Part shown: positions 42,133-50,417 of the stretch, one piece after another
Position numbering within the stretch: position 1 is the first letter of the stretch
Layout: each line of letters begins with the position of its first letter
NCBI RefSeq assembly: GCF_040115645.1
Contig: NW_027096019.1
Span: 372,001-436,000, forward strand
From: Euwallacea fornicatus
Taxonomy: Eukaryota; Arthropoda; Insecta; Coleoptera; Curculionidae
Length of the DNA stretch: 64,000 nucleotides
Direction of reading: 5' to 3'
The notes under the pieces: model-generated
The model's database searches: none
Told to the model about the DNA's origin: nothing
What the model saw: the letters and a program-made list of their open reading frames with translations, nothing else
Translations under genes and position numbers: made by a program

Positions 42133-42133
<1 letters not shown>
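42123..42133. repeat. Target-site duplication, 3' side of the LINE
   Basis: TATTTGTCATG directly precedes the T run and is repeated at 44930-44940. Two further T residues could belong either to the target or to the poly(A) complement, so the duplication is 11 to 13 bp. It matches the empty sites at 37943 and 61292, which proves the element transposed into an existing monomer. Confidence 0.93.

Positions 42134-42172
<39 letters not shown>
42134..42172 (-). other. Poly(A) tail of the LINE (39 T on the plus strand)
   Basis: Thirty-nine uninterrupted T residues on the plus strand are the A tail of the element read on the minus strand. One or two may derive from the target, which has TT at this point. 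A long uninterrupted tail suggests a young insertion, because such runs decay or shorten with time. The exact length is also sensitive to sequencing error. Confidence 0.93.
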
Positions 42173-42174
<2 letters not shown>

Positions 42175-42342
42175 GAGGAGGTGGGAATCTTCTTAAGACA
42201 CCTGGCGTCGACGTGCAGCCAGGTAGTGTGGGATTCGACCGACCATTATGTCGCCCGCCTACCCACTAAAAACCACCTCCCCTCTTCGCCCCGGTATCGC
42301 CTTTCGGCATTCCTTCAGGGCCCTGTCTACTCTGCTCGCAGA
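42173..42342 (-). other. 3' untranslated region of the LINE
   Basis: The 170 bp between the ORF stop and the poly(A) tail, in a base composition like the coding part. I see no AATAAA signal on the minus strand here. The reading frames on the plus strand through this region are incidental. A short inverted repeat at 42200-42224 is described separately. Confidence 0.85.
42200..42224 (-). other. Stem-loop in the LINE 3' UTR
   Basis: ACCTGGC at 42200-42206 and GCCAGGT at 42218-42224 are perfect reverse complements separated by 11 nt, giving a 7-bp GC-rich stem 27 nt from the poly(A) tail. Some LINEs, such as UnaL2, use a hairpin near the RNA 3' end for recognition by their reverse transcriptase. 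The same role here is inferred from position only, and a chance 7-bp stem cannot be excluded. Confidence 0.5.
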
Positions 42343-44928
42343 CTACGCGCCGCCGAGGTTGCTCTGTTCCCGCACTCTTTCCGATGTCCGTTCTCTCCCT
42401 CTCACAATCTTGTCCCACATGATCTTTCCCACCATTCTTTCAAATGCCATCCACTTCTCCTCTGTCTCCACCAAATCACGCCCGATCATGTTTCGGTCCA
42501 AGTTGAGTCCCCTCCCCCTGGCCTCCACACGGTACCCCTCCCACTGCGGACACTCCCACAGCGTGTGCTCCGGGGTGTCCGCCACGCACTCTGTTTCGTC
42601 CCCACAGAACCAGCAGTGGTTACTTCTTTCAACTCCGATTTTGTGCAGGTATTTACCGAACACACCGTGCCCAGTAAACACCTGCGACAGCGCGTAACCC
42701 GGTCTTGTCCACTTACATTCGAGCCACCGCCTTACGCTGGGTACGAACACTTTCATCCTGCCATCGTACTTGGCCCACTCTTTCTCCCATTCGCTAATCA
42801 CCCAATCGCTCGCTTCACTCCTTGAATTCTTACCTCGCTCCCACACCCTTCTTCTCTCTTCCACTCGCAGTCTCACCGGCGGTATTTTAGCCAACACCAA
42901 CACCGCCGCGCCCGGAGCCGTCCTGTATGCACACGCCACCCTGATTGCGAGCGATCTGTTTGCTCGTTCCAAGATGGCGTTGTACTTTCGGTACGTCAGC
43001 TCGGTGTGCCACACCGGAACCGCGTACAGCAGGACCGACGCCGCCGCCGTCACAAGCACTCGCCTCCTTTCAAACGCCAATCCGTTTACTCTGGGCAGGA
43101 TTCCCTCGAGTTTCCGTAGAATCCCGCCCACCTTGTCGGCAGTTCGGCGGGTGTGCTCGCCGAAGCGAGTATTCCTACCGAACCACACTCCCAGGTACTT
43201 CACACATTCCTGACTTTCGTACCTGACACCATCCACCCAGAGACTCAAGCTTCTCAACAATCTTCTTCCCACCAGAAGCACCATCTCTGTCTTGTTCGTA
43301 GCCATGCTGAGACCTTTGGCTCGGAACGTGTCGGAGACCAGTTCCATGGCCCCCCTGACTCTCCTCTCCAGAGTTTCCCTGTCCCTTGCCGTGACCACCA
43401 ACGACAAGTCGTCCGCGTACGCCACCGGAGTGACGCCGTCTGGATAACCCACCGTCAGCAGCTCGTCGTAGAACAGGTTCCACAGGACGGGACCAAGAAC
43501 GGATCCCTGAGGAACACCACACGACAACTCACGGACCTCCCCGTTCGGCAACTCGAGAAATCGGTCTTGCAGGTATGACTGGACGACGTCCGTCAAGTAC
43601 CTGCTTATCGGGGACCTCTTCATCACTCGGACGATGAGGTCCCACGGCGCCGTGTTAAACGCGTTCTTCACATCGATAGTTACCATAACGCAGAAGCCCG
43701 CTTGTGTGCAATGTTTCCGCTTGATGTCCTCCACGATCTTCGTCACGGCCAGCATGGCATCAATGGTGCTCCTGCCTTTAACAAACCCAAACTGTCTCTC
43801 ATTTATCATTCCGTGTGCCATCACTTCTTCCAGAAGTCTGGTCTTGATCACCTTTTCCGCAATCTTTCCGAGTCCGTCGATTAGGCAAATGGGCCGGTAC
43901 GAGGGTTCCGCGCTCGGTTCCCGCTTCGGTTTCTCCACCAGTACCAGACGGGCTCTCTTCCAGATTTTGGGGAACACGCCCGAGGTCAAGATGCGCGTTA
44001 CGCAATCTGCCATACTCTGGGGGGTTGCCCCAAGGTACAGCTTCAAGACCTCGTTCGGTATCCCGTCCAACCCCGGAGCCTTGCGGCTCTTGAGACTCCC
44101 GACCGCCTGACAGATCTCCTCAGTCGTGACCCGAGGCACGTGTTCCGTCCCCGGTACCCTAGGCACCCATCTGATTTTCTCCTTCTTCGGAAAGAGTTCG
44201 TCCACATGCCGAAGCATCTCTACTTCCGGCAGGTGGCTCGCTTTAAAATGACCAAGTTTCCCGGCCACTATTTTGTAGCCGAGGCCCCAGATATCCGTCT
44301 CCAGATCGTCACACAGACCCTTCCACGCCTCCCTCTTGGCGTTGCTGATGGACACCTTGAGGGCCTTTCGCGCTTCCTTGTGCTCTTCTTCCGCCGCTCT
44401 TCTTCTTTCGTCCGTCTCTCTGTCGCCCTTCACTCTCGTCATCGTTCTTCTCATTCTCACACACTCTTTTCTCAACTCGTCGATCTCATCGTTCCACCAG
44501 TACACCGCTCTCTTATTGCAACCAGATTTTCCACTCTTCTTCCTCAAACACGCGTCGCAGGCGTCACCGATTTCTTTCACTATCCGTTCTGGATCATCGG
44601 TCAACCCTGCCGCTCCCTCTCTCGCCATCACGTACTGGTTCAATTTCCTCATTCCTCTCTCAGTCACAATCCAACCGTTCAAACTCACACTCTCCACGCC
44701 ATCGTTGGCACAGCGCGCGCTTCCCTCTTTCAAAATCCGAAAGCTAACGTATCTGTGCCCACTTCCACTCTCTTTCTCGCTCTCAACTTTCCACTCATTC
44801 ACCATGCCCGCCGCAGTCACACCGGCCATGGTCACGTCGATCAGCGATCTTCCGTTGCGGTTGCCGAATGTCCACTCCTTCCCGATGTTAAGCGGAGTGA
44901 ATCCACCCGCATCCAAGAACTCTTCTTC
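42343..44928 (-). CDS. Partial ORF2: endonuclease remnant, reverse transcriptase, zinc knuckle
   Basis: Coding is open from the truncation point to a TAG stop with no frameshift. The frame is closed upstream by a TAA formed by satellite at 44941-44943, so there is no native start. The TTG at 44914-44916 is used below as residue 1, and the first in-frame ATG is at 44829-44827. Residues 1-60 are the C-terminal end of an APE-type endonuclease (GRSLIDVT 22-29, SGSGHRYVSF 50-59). The family SDH motif reads SGH here. Residues 140-200 are a charged, probably helical linker. The reverse transcriptase spans about 260-580: APGLDGIPNEV 280-290, motif A with Asp415, GVPQGSVLGP 467-476, YADD 500-503 with Asp502 and Asp503, and YLGVWFG 574-580. 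A CCHC knuckle follows (Cys768, Cys771, His784, Cys789), and the protein ends near residue 857. In an intact element this enzyme nicks the target and copies the RNA onto it. The RT active site looks intact; the endonuclease is lost. Confidence 0.93.
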   Translation of the reverse strand, partial: EEEFLDAGGFTPLNIGKEWTFGNRNGRSLIDVTMAGVTAAGMVNEWKVESEKESGSGHRYVSFRILKEGSARCANDGVESVSLNGWIVTERGMRKLNQYVMAREGAAGLTDDPERIVKEIGDACDACLRKKSGKSGCNKRAVYWWNDEIDELRKECVRMRRTMTRVKGDRETDERRRAAEEEHKEARKALKVSISNAKREAWKGLCDDLETDIWGLGYKIVAGKLGHFKASHLPEVEMLRHVDELFPKKEKIRWVPRVPGTEHVPRVTTEEICQAVGSLKSRKAPGLDGIPNEVLKLYLGATPQSMADCVTRILTSGVFPKIWKRARLVLVEKPKREPSAEPSYRPICLIDGLGKIAEKVIKTRLLEEVMAHGMINERQFGFVKGRSTIDAMLAVTKIVEDIKRKHCTQAGFCVMVTIDVKNAFNTAPWDLIVRVMKRSPISRYLTDVVQSYLQDRFLELPNGEVRELSCGVPQGSVLGPVLWNLFYDELLTVGYPDGVTPVAYADDLSLVVTARDRETLERRVRGAMELVSDTFRAKGLSMATNKTEMVLLVGRRLLRSLSLWVDGVRYESQECVKYLGVWFGRNTRFGEHTRRTADKVGGILRKLEGILPRVNGLAFERRRVLVTAAASVLLYAVPVWHTELTYRKYNAILERANRSLAIRVACAYRTAPGAAVLVLAKIPPVRLRVEERRRVWERGKNSRSEASDWVISEWEKEWAKYDGRMKVFVPSVRRWLECKWTRPGYALSQVFTGHGVFGKYLHKIGVERSNHCWFCGDETECVADTPEHTLWECPQWEGYRVEARGRGLNLDRNMIGRDLVETEEKWMAFERMVGKIMWDKIVRGRERTSERVREQSNLGGA

Positions 44929-44929
44929 A

Positions 44930-44940
44930 TATTTGTCATG
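44930..44940. repeat. Target-site duplication, 5' side of the LINE
   Basis: TATTTGTCATG, followed by TT, repeats the site at 42123-42133. From here the monomer continues as TTAAAGAGCTCG, exactly as at the empty sites. The junction base pair T at 44930 is shared by chance or is part of the duplication, so the element's 5' end is known to within about one base. Confidence 0.92.
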
Positions 44941-45712
44941 TTAAAGAGCTCGTCGAGGTGATTCTGTGGTAAAATTTTGAAGGTATTTGAAGCTCATTTG
45001 CCGAAGTTACGGAGGTTCAAATCTTGAAAGGTCACGAAAGATGTGTGTTTGTGCACATAAATTACTCGTTTTCTAGAAAACTCACCGAGATATAATGAAG
45101 CCTTATTTGTCGTGTTAAAGTGCTCGTCGAGGTGATTCTGTGGTCAAATTTTGAAGCTATTTGGAGCTCATTTGCCGAAGTTACGGAGTTTCAAAGCTTG
45201 AAAAGTCACGAAAGATGTGTGTTTGTGCACATAAATTACTCGTTTTCTAGAAAAATCACCAAGATACAATGAAGCCTTATTTGTCATGTTAAAGAGATCG
45301 TCGAGGTGATTCTGTGGTCAAATTTTGAAGGTAGTTGGAGCTCATTTGCCGAAGTTACGGAGGTTCATAGCTTGAAAAGCCACGAAAGTTGTGTGTTTGA
45401 GCTCATAAGTTACTCGTTTTCTAGAAAACTCTCAAAGATACAATGAAGCCTTATTTGTCATGTTAAAGAGATCGTCGAGGTGATTCTGTGGTCAAATTTT
45501 GAAGGTAGTTGGAGCTCATTTACCGAAGTTACGGAGGGTCAAATTTTGAAAAGTCACGAAAGAAGTGTGTTGTGCACATAAATTACTCGTTTTCTAGAAA
45601 ACTCACCAAGATACAATGAAGCCTTATTAGTCGTGTTAAAGTGCTCGTCGAGGTGATTCTGTGGTCAAATTTTGAAGGTATTTGAAGCTCATTTGCCGAA
45701 GTTACGGAGGTA

Positions 45713-47218
45713 CAAAGCTTGAAAAGCCACGAAAGTTGTGTGTTTGAGCACATAAGTTACTCGTTTTCTAGAAAACTCACCAAGATACAATGAAGCCTTA
45801 TTTGTCATGTTAAAGAGATCGTCGAGGTGATTCTGTGGTCAAATTTTGAAGGTAGTTGGAGCTCATTTGCCGAAGTTACGGAGGTTCAAAGCTTGAAAAG
45901 TCACCAAAGAAGTGTGTTGTGCACATAAATTACTCGTTTTCTAGAAAACTCACCAAGATACAATGAAGCCTTATTTGTCATGTTAAAGAGCTCGTCGAGG
46001 TGATTCTGTGGTAAAATTTTGAAGGTATTTGAAGCTCATTTGCCGAAGTTACGGAGGTTCAAATCTTGAAAGGTCACGAAAGATGTGTGTTTGTGCACAT
46101 AAATTACTCGTTTTCTAGAAAACTCACCAAGATACAATGAGGCCTTATTAGTCGTGTTAAAGTGCTCGTCGAGGTGATTCTGTGGTCAAATTTTGAAGGT
46201 ATTTGAAGCTCATATGCCGAAGTTACGGAGGTACAAATCTTGAAAGGTCACGAAAGATGTGTGTTTGTGCACATAAATTACTCGTTTTCTGGAAAACTCA
46301 CCAAGATACAATGAAGCCTTCTTAACTGTGTTAAAAAGAGTTCGTCGATGTGATTCTGTGGTAAAATTTTTAAGGTATTTGAAGCTCATTTGCCGAAGTT
46401 ACGGAGGTTCAAAGCTTGAAAAGTCACGAAAGAAGTGTGTTTGTGCACATAAATTACTCGTTTTCTGGAAAACTCACCAAGATACAATGAAGCCTTCTTA
46501 ACTGTGTTAAAAAGAGTTCGTCGATGTGATTCTGTGGTAAAATTTTAAAGGTATTTGAAGCTCATTTGCCGAAGTTACGGAGGTTCAAATCTTGAAAGGT
46601 CACGAAAGATGTGTGTTTGCGCACATAAATTACTCGTTTTCTAGAAAACTCACCAAGATACAATGAGGCCTTATTAGTCGTGTTAAAGCGCTCGTCGAGG
46701 TGATTCTGTGGTCAAATTTTGAAGGTATTTGAAGCTCATTTGCCGAAGTTACGGAGGTACAAATCTTGAAAGGTCACGAAAGATGTGTGTTTGTGCACAT
46801 AAATTACTCGTTTTCTGGAAAACTCACCAAGATACAATGAAGCCTTCTTAACTGTGTTAAAAAGAGTTCGTCGATGTGATTCTGTGGTAAAATTTTAAAG
46901 GTATTTGAAGCTCATTTGCCGAAGTTACGGAGGTACAAAGCTTGAAAAGTCACGAAAGAAGTGTGTTTGTGCACATAAATTACTCGTTTTCTGGAAAACT
47001 CACCAAGATACAATGAAGCCTTATTTGTCATGTTAAAGAGATCGTCGAGGTGATTCTGTGGTCAAATTTTGAAGGTAGTTGGAGCTCATTTGCCGAAGTT
47101 ACGGAGGTTCAAAGCTTGAAAAGCCACGAAAGTTGTGTGTTTGAGCACATAAGTTACTCGTTTTCTAGAAAACTCACCAAGATACAATGAAGCCTTATTT
47201 GTCATGTTAAAGAGATCG
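45713..47218 (+). repeat. 1397-bp (8-monomer) tandem unit, copy 1
   Basis: This repeats in tandem at a 1397-bp offset. Shared private variants are CATATGCCG (GCTCATATGC at 46208 and 47605), TTTTTAAGG (46368 and 47765) and TTTGCGCAC (46618 and 48015). Copy 1 runs into copy 2 at 47110. The arrangement is absent from the matching part of the first 4180-bp unit (38.7-40.7 kb), where only one copy is found, so the expansion is specific to the copy holding the LINE. Confidence 0.85.
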
Positions 47219-48615
47219 TCGAGGTGATTCTGTGGTCAAATTTTGAAGGTAGTTGGAGCTCATTTGCCGAAGTTACGGAGGTTCAAAGCTTGAAAAGTCA
47301 CCAAAGAAGTGTGTTGTGCACATAAATTACTCGTTTTCTAGAAAACTCACCAAGATACAATGAAGCCTTATTTGTCATGTTAAAGAGCTCGTCGAGGTGA
47401 TTCTGTGGTAAAATTTTGAAGGTATTTGAAGCTCATTTGCCGAAGTTACGGAGGTTCAAATCTTGAAAGGTCACGAAAGATGTGTGTTTGTGCACATAAA
47501 TTACTCGTTTTCTAGAAAACTCACCAAGATACAATGAGGCCTTATTAGTCGTGTTAAAGTGCTCGTCGAGGTGATTCTGTGGTCAAATTTTGAAGGTATT
47601 TGAAGCTCATATGCCGAAGTTACGGAGGTACAAATCTTGAAAGGTCACGAAAGATGTGTGTTTGTGCACATAAATTACTCGTTTTCTGGAAAACTCACCA
47701 AGATACAATGAAGCCTTCTTAACTGTGTTAAAAAGAGTTCGTCGATGTGATTCTGTGGTAAAATTTTTAAGGTATTTGAAGCTCATTTGCCGAAGTTACG
47801 GAGGTTCAAAGCTTGAAAAGTCACGAAAGAAGTGTGTTTGTGCACATAAATTACTCGTTTTCTGGAAAACTCACCAAGATACAATGAAGCCTTCTTAACT
47901 GTGTTAAAAAGAGTTCGTCGATGTGATTCTGTGGTAAAATTTTAAAGGTATTTGAAGCTCATTTGCCGAAGTTACGGAGGTTCAAATCTTGAAAGGTCAC
48001 GAAAGATGTGTGTTTGCGCACATAAATTACTCGTTTTCTAGAAAACTCACCAAGATACAATGAGGCCTTATTAGTCGTGTTAAAGCGCTCGTCGAGGTGA
48101 TTCTGTGGTCAAATTTTGAAGGTATTTGAAGCTCATTTGCCGAAGTTACGGAGGTACAAATCTTGAAAGGTCACGAAAGATGTGTGTTTGTGCACATAAA
48201 TTACTCGTTTTCTGGAAAACTCACCAAGATACAATGAAGCCTTCTTAACTGTGTTAAAAAGAGTTCGTCGATGTGATTCTGTGGTAAAATTTTAAAGGTA
48301 TTTGAAGCTCATTTGCCGAAGTTACGGAGGTACAAAGCTTGAAAAGTCACGAAAGAAGTGTGTTTGTGCACATAAATTACTCGTTTTCTGGAAAACTCAC
48401 CAAGATACAATGAAGCCTTATTTGTCATGTTAAAGAGATCGTCGAGGTGATTCTGTGGTCAAATTTTGAAGGTAGTTGGAGCTCATTTGCCGAAGTTACG
48501 GAGGTTCAAAGCTTGAAAAGCCACGAAAGTTGTGTGTTTGAGCACATAAGTTACTCGTTTTCTAGAAAACTCACCAAGATACAATGAAGCCTTATTTGTC
48601 ATGTTAAAGAGATCG
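47110..48615 (+). repeat. 1397-bp (8-monomer) tandem unit, copy 2
   Basis: Second copy of 45713-47218. It ends where GATCGTCGAG in copy 1 becomes GATCGACGAG, and from there the array continues as the 1740-bp ten-monomer unit. Both copies keep the rare TTTTAAAGG (47941) and GAGGTACAAAGC (48325) variants that also occur at 54.0 and 59.6 kb. Confidence 0.83.
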
Positions 48616-48629
48616 ACGAGGTGATTCTG

Positions 48630-50417
48630 TGGTCAAATTTTGAAGGTAGTTGGAGCTCATTTGCCGAAGTTACGGAGGTTCAAAGCTTGAAAAGTCACGA
48701 AAGTTGTGTGTTTGAGCACATAAATTACTCGTTTTCTAGAAAACTCACCAAGATACACTGAGGCCTTCTTTGTCATGTTAAAGAGCTCGTCGAGGTGATT
48801 CTGTGGTCAAAATTTGAAGGTAGTTGGAGCTCATTTGCCGAAGTTACGGAGGTACAAATCTTGAAAGGTCACGAAAGATGTGTGTTTGTGCACTTAAATT
48901 ACTCGTTTTCTGGAAAACTCACCAAGATACAATGAAGCCTTCTTAACTGTGTTAAAAAGAGTTCGTCGATGTGATTCTGTGGTAAAATTTTGAAGGTATT
49001 TGAAGCTCATTTGCCGAAGTTACGGAGGTTCAAAGCTTGAAAAGTCACGAAAGAAGTGTGTTTGTGCACATAAATAACTCGTTTTCTGGAAAACTCACCA
49101 AGATACAATGAAGCCTTATTTGTCATGTTAAAGAGATCGTCGAGGTGATTCTGTGGTCAAATTTTGAAGGTAGTTGGAGCTCATTTGCCGAAGTTACGGA
49201 GGTTCATAGCTTGAAAAGCCACGAAAGTTGTGTGTTTGAGCTCATAAGTTACTCGTTTTCTAGAAAACTCTCCAAGATACAATGAAGCCTTATTTGTCAT
49301 GTTAAAGAGCTCGTCGAGGTGATTCTGTGGTAAAATTTTGAAGGTATTTGAAGCTCATTTGCCGAAATTACGGAGGTTCAAAGCTTGAAAAATCACGAAA
49401 GATGTGTGTTTGAGCACATAAGTTACTCGTTTTCTAGAAAACTCACCAAGATACAATGAAGCCTTCTTTGTCATGTGAAAGAGCTCGTCGAGGTGATTCT
49501 ATGGTCAAATTTTGAAGGTAGTTGGAGCTCATTTGCCGAAGTTACGGAGTTTCAAAGCTTGAAAAGTCACGAAAGAAGTGTGTTGTGCACATAAATTACT
49601 CGTTTTCTAGAAAACTCACCAAGATACAATGAAGCCTTATTTGTCATGTTAAAGAGATCGACGAGGTGATTCTATGGTCAAATTTTGAAGGTAGTTGGAG
49701 CTCATTTGCCGAAGTTACGGAGTTTCAAAGCTTGAAAAGTCACGAAAGAAGTGTGTTGTGCACATAAATTACTCGTTTTCTAGAAAACTCACCAAGATAC
49801 AATGAAGCCTTATTTGTCATGTTAAAGAGATCGTCGAGGTGATTCTGTGGTCAAATTTTGAAGGTAGTTGGAGCTCATTTGCCGAAGTTACGAAGGTTCA
49901 AAACTTGAAAAGCCACGAAAGTTGTGTGTTTGAGCACATAAGTTACTCGTTTTCTGGAAAACTCACCAAGATACAATGAAGCCTTATTTGTCATGTTAAA
50001 GAGATCGTCGAGGTGATTCTGTGGTCAAATTTTGAAGGTAGTTGGAGCTCATTTGCCGAAGTTACGGAGGTTCATAGCTTGAAAAGCCACGAAAGTTGTG
50101 TGTTTGAGCTCATAAGTTACTCGTTTTCTAGAAAACTCTCCAAGATACAATGAAGCCTTATTTGTCATGTTAAAGAGCTCGTCGAGGTGATTCTGTGGTA
50201 AAATTTTGAAGGTATTTGAAGCTCATTTGCCGAAATTACGGAGGTTCAAAGCTTGAAAAATCACGAAAGATGTGTGTTTGAGCACATAAGTTACTCGTTT
50301 TCTAGAAAACTCACCAAGATACAATGAAGCCTTCTTTGTCATGTGAAAGAGCTCGTCGAGGTGATTCTATGGTCAAATTTTGAAGGTAGTTGGAGCTCAT
50401 TTGCCGAAGTTACGGAG
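48630..50417 (+). repeat. 1740-bp (10-monomer) tandem unit, third locus copy A
   Basis: This is directly repeated at 50370-52157. GCACTTAAAT occurs at 48890 and 50630, and the rare CGAAGGTTCAAAAC variant at 49891 and 51631, each pair 1740 bp apart. The composition of the ten monomers resembles the tandem at 34.27-37.79 kb, so the same higher-order unit has expanded at two places about 13 kb apart. Confidence 0.85.

Larger units (their letters stand above)
1..42133 (+). repeat. Satellite array, left part (about 240 monomers of 173-176 bp)
   Basis: A continuous head-to-tail array of one monomer. The first monomer runs 1-176 and the next copies begin at 177, 353, 529 and 705, giving a 176-bp period. 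Other subtypes are 174 bp, because the block after AAGCCTT is 2 bp shorter (ATTTGTCATG or ATTAGTCGTG instead of CTTCTTAACTGTG), or 173 bp, where GTGTTTGTGCAC has lost one T. The most constant parts are ACTCGTTTTCT, CAAGATACAATGA, GTGATTCT and TCATTTGCCGAAGTTACG. All copies point the same way. No long reading frame crosses the array, so it is non-coding. The monomer is close to one nucleosome plus linker, as in many centromeric or pericentromeric satellites; that location is inferred. The strand given is only the reference orientation. The family is not one I recognise by name. Confidence 0.98.
42134..44929 (-). mobile_element. 5'-truncated R1-clade non-LTR retrotransposon (LINE)
   Basis: A 2796-bp element on the minus strand. 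In element order it has the tail of the endonuclease domain, a complete reverse transcriptase, a C-terminal zinc knuckle, a TAG stop at 42343-42345, a 170-bp 3' UTR and a 39-nt poly(A) tail. It has no LTRs or terminal inverted repeats. A variable-length 5' truncation, a poly(A) tail and a short target-site duplication are the signature of target-primed reverse transcription. Base composition is clearly richer in G+C than the satellite. ORF1, most of the endonuclease and the 5' UTR are missing, so this copy cannot move by itself. The R1 clade (R1, TRAS and SART relatives) is assigned from the RT, from the C-terminal region with IPPVRLRVEERR, and from the C-x2-C-x12-H-x4-C knuckle. The family within the clade is not determined. 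Confidence 0.93.
40924..47711 (+). repeat. 4180-bp unit, copy 2, split by the LINE
   Basis: The second copy of 36744-40724 is broken at 42133 and continues at 44941. GTCACGATAG at 42051 and TAGAAAAATC at 45248 mark the two halves. Inside it, the monomer near 45365-45432 reads TTCATAGC, GAGCTCATAAG and CTCTCAAAGATAC where copy 1 reads TTCAAAGC, GAGCAC and CTCACC, which looks like local conversion from another monomer. The coordinates include the LINE. Confidence 0.8.

Noticed and set aside
42181..42825. Long plus-strand reading frames across the LINE (214 aa, also 42770-43213, 43153-43578, 43634-44110, 44140-44961 and others)
   Set aside because: They lie opposite the RT frame. Their translations are Ser/Pro/Leu/His-rich without any recognisable domain, as expected for the shadow of a G+C-rich coding region. 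The last one even runs into satellite.
43175..43522. Minus-strand frames of 115 aa here and 68 aa at 43799-44005
   Set aside because: They overlap the RT in another frame and have no family features, so they are shadow frames.
44914..44916. TTG as a genuine start codon of the LINE protein
   Set aside because: The frame is open through the element's 5' junction, and the residues match the interior of an endonuclease domain. The protein is a 5' truncation, not a complete gene with an unusual start.
42343..44928. Bacterial group II intron or retron reverse transcriptase
   Set aside because: The endonuclease remnant, the CCHC knuckle after the RT, the poly(A) tail and the satellite target-site duplication all point to a eukaryotic LINE.
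42134..44929. DNA transposon or LTR element
   Set aside because: There are no terminal inverted repeats, LTRs, integrase or protease. The poly(A) tail, the RT of LINE type and the truncated 5' end fit only a non-LTR element.
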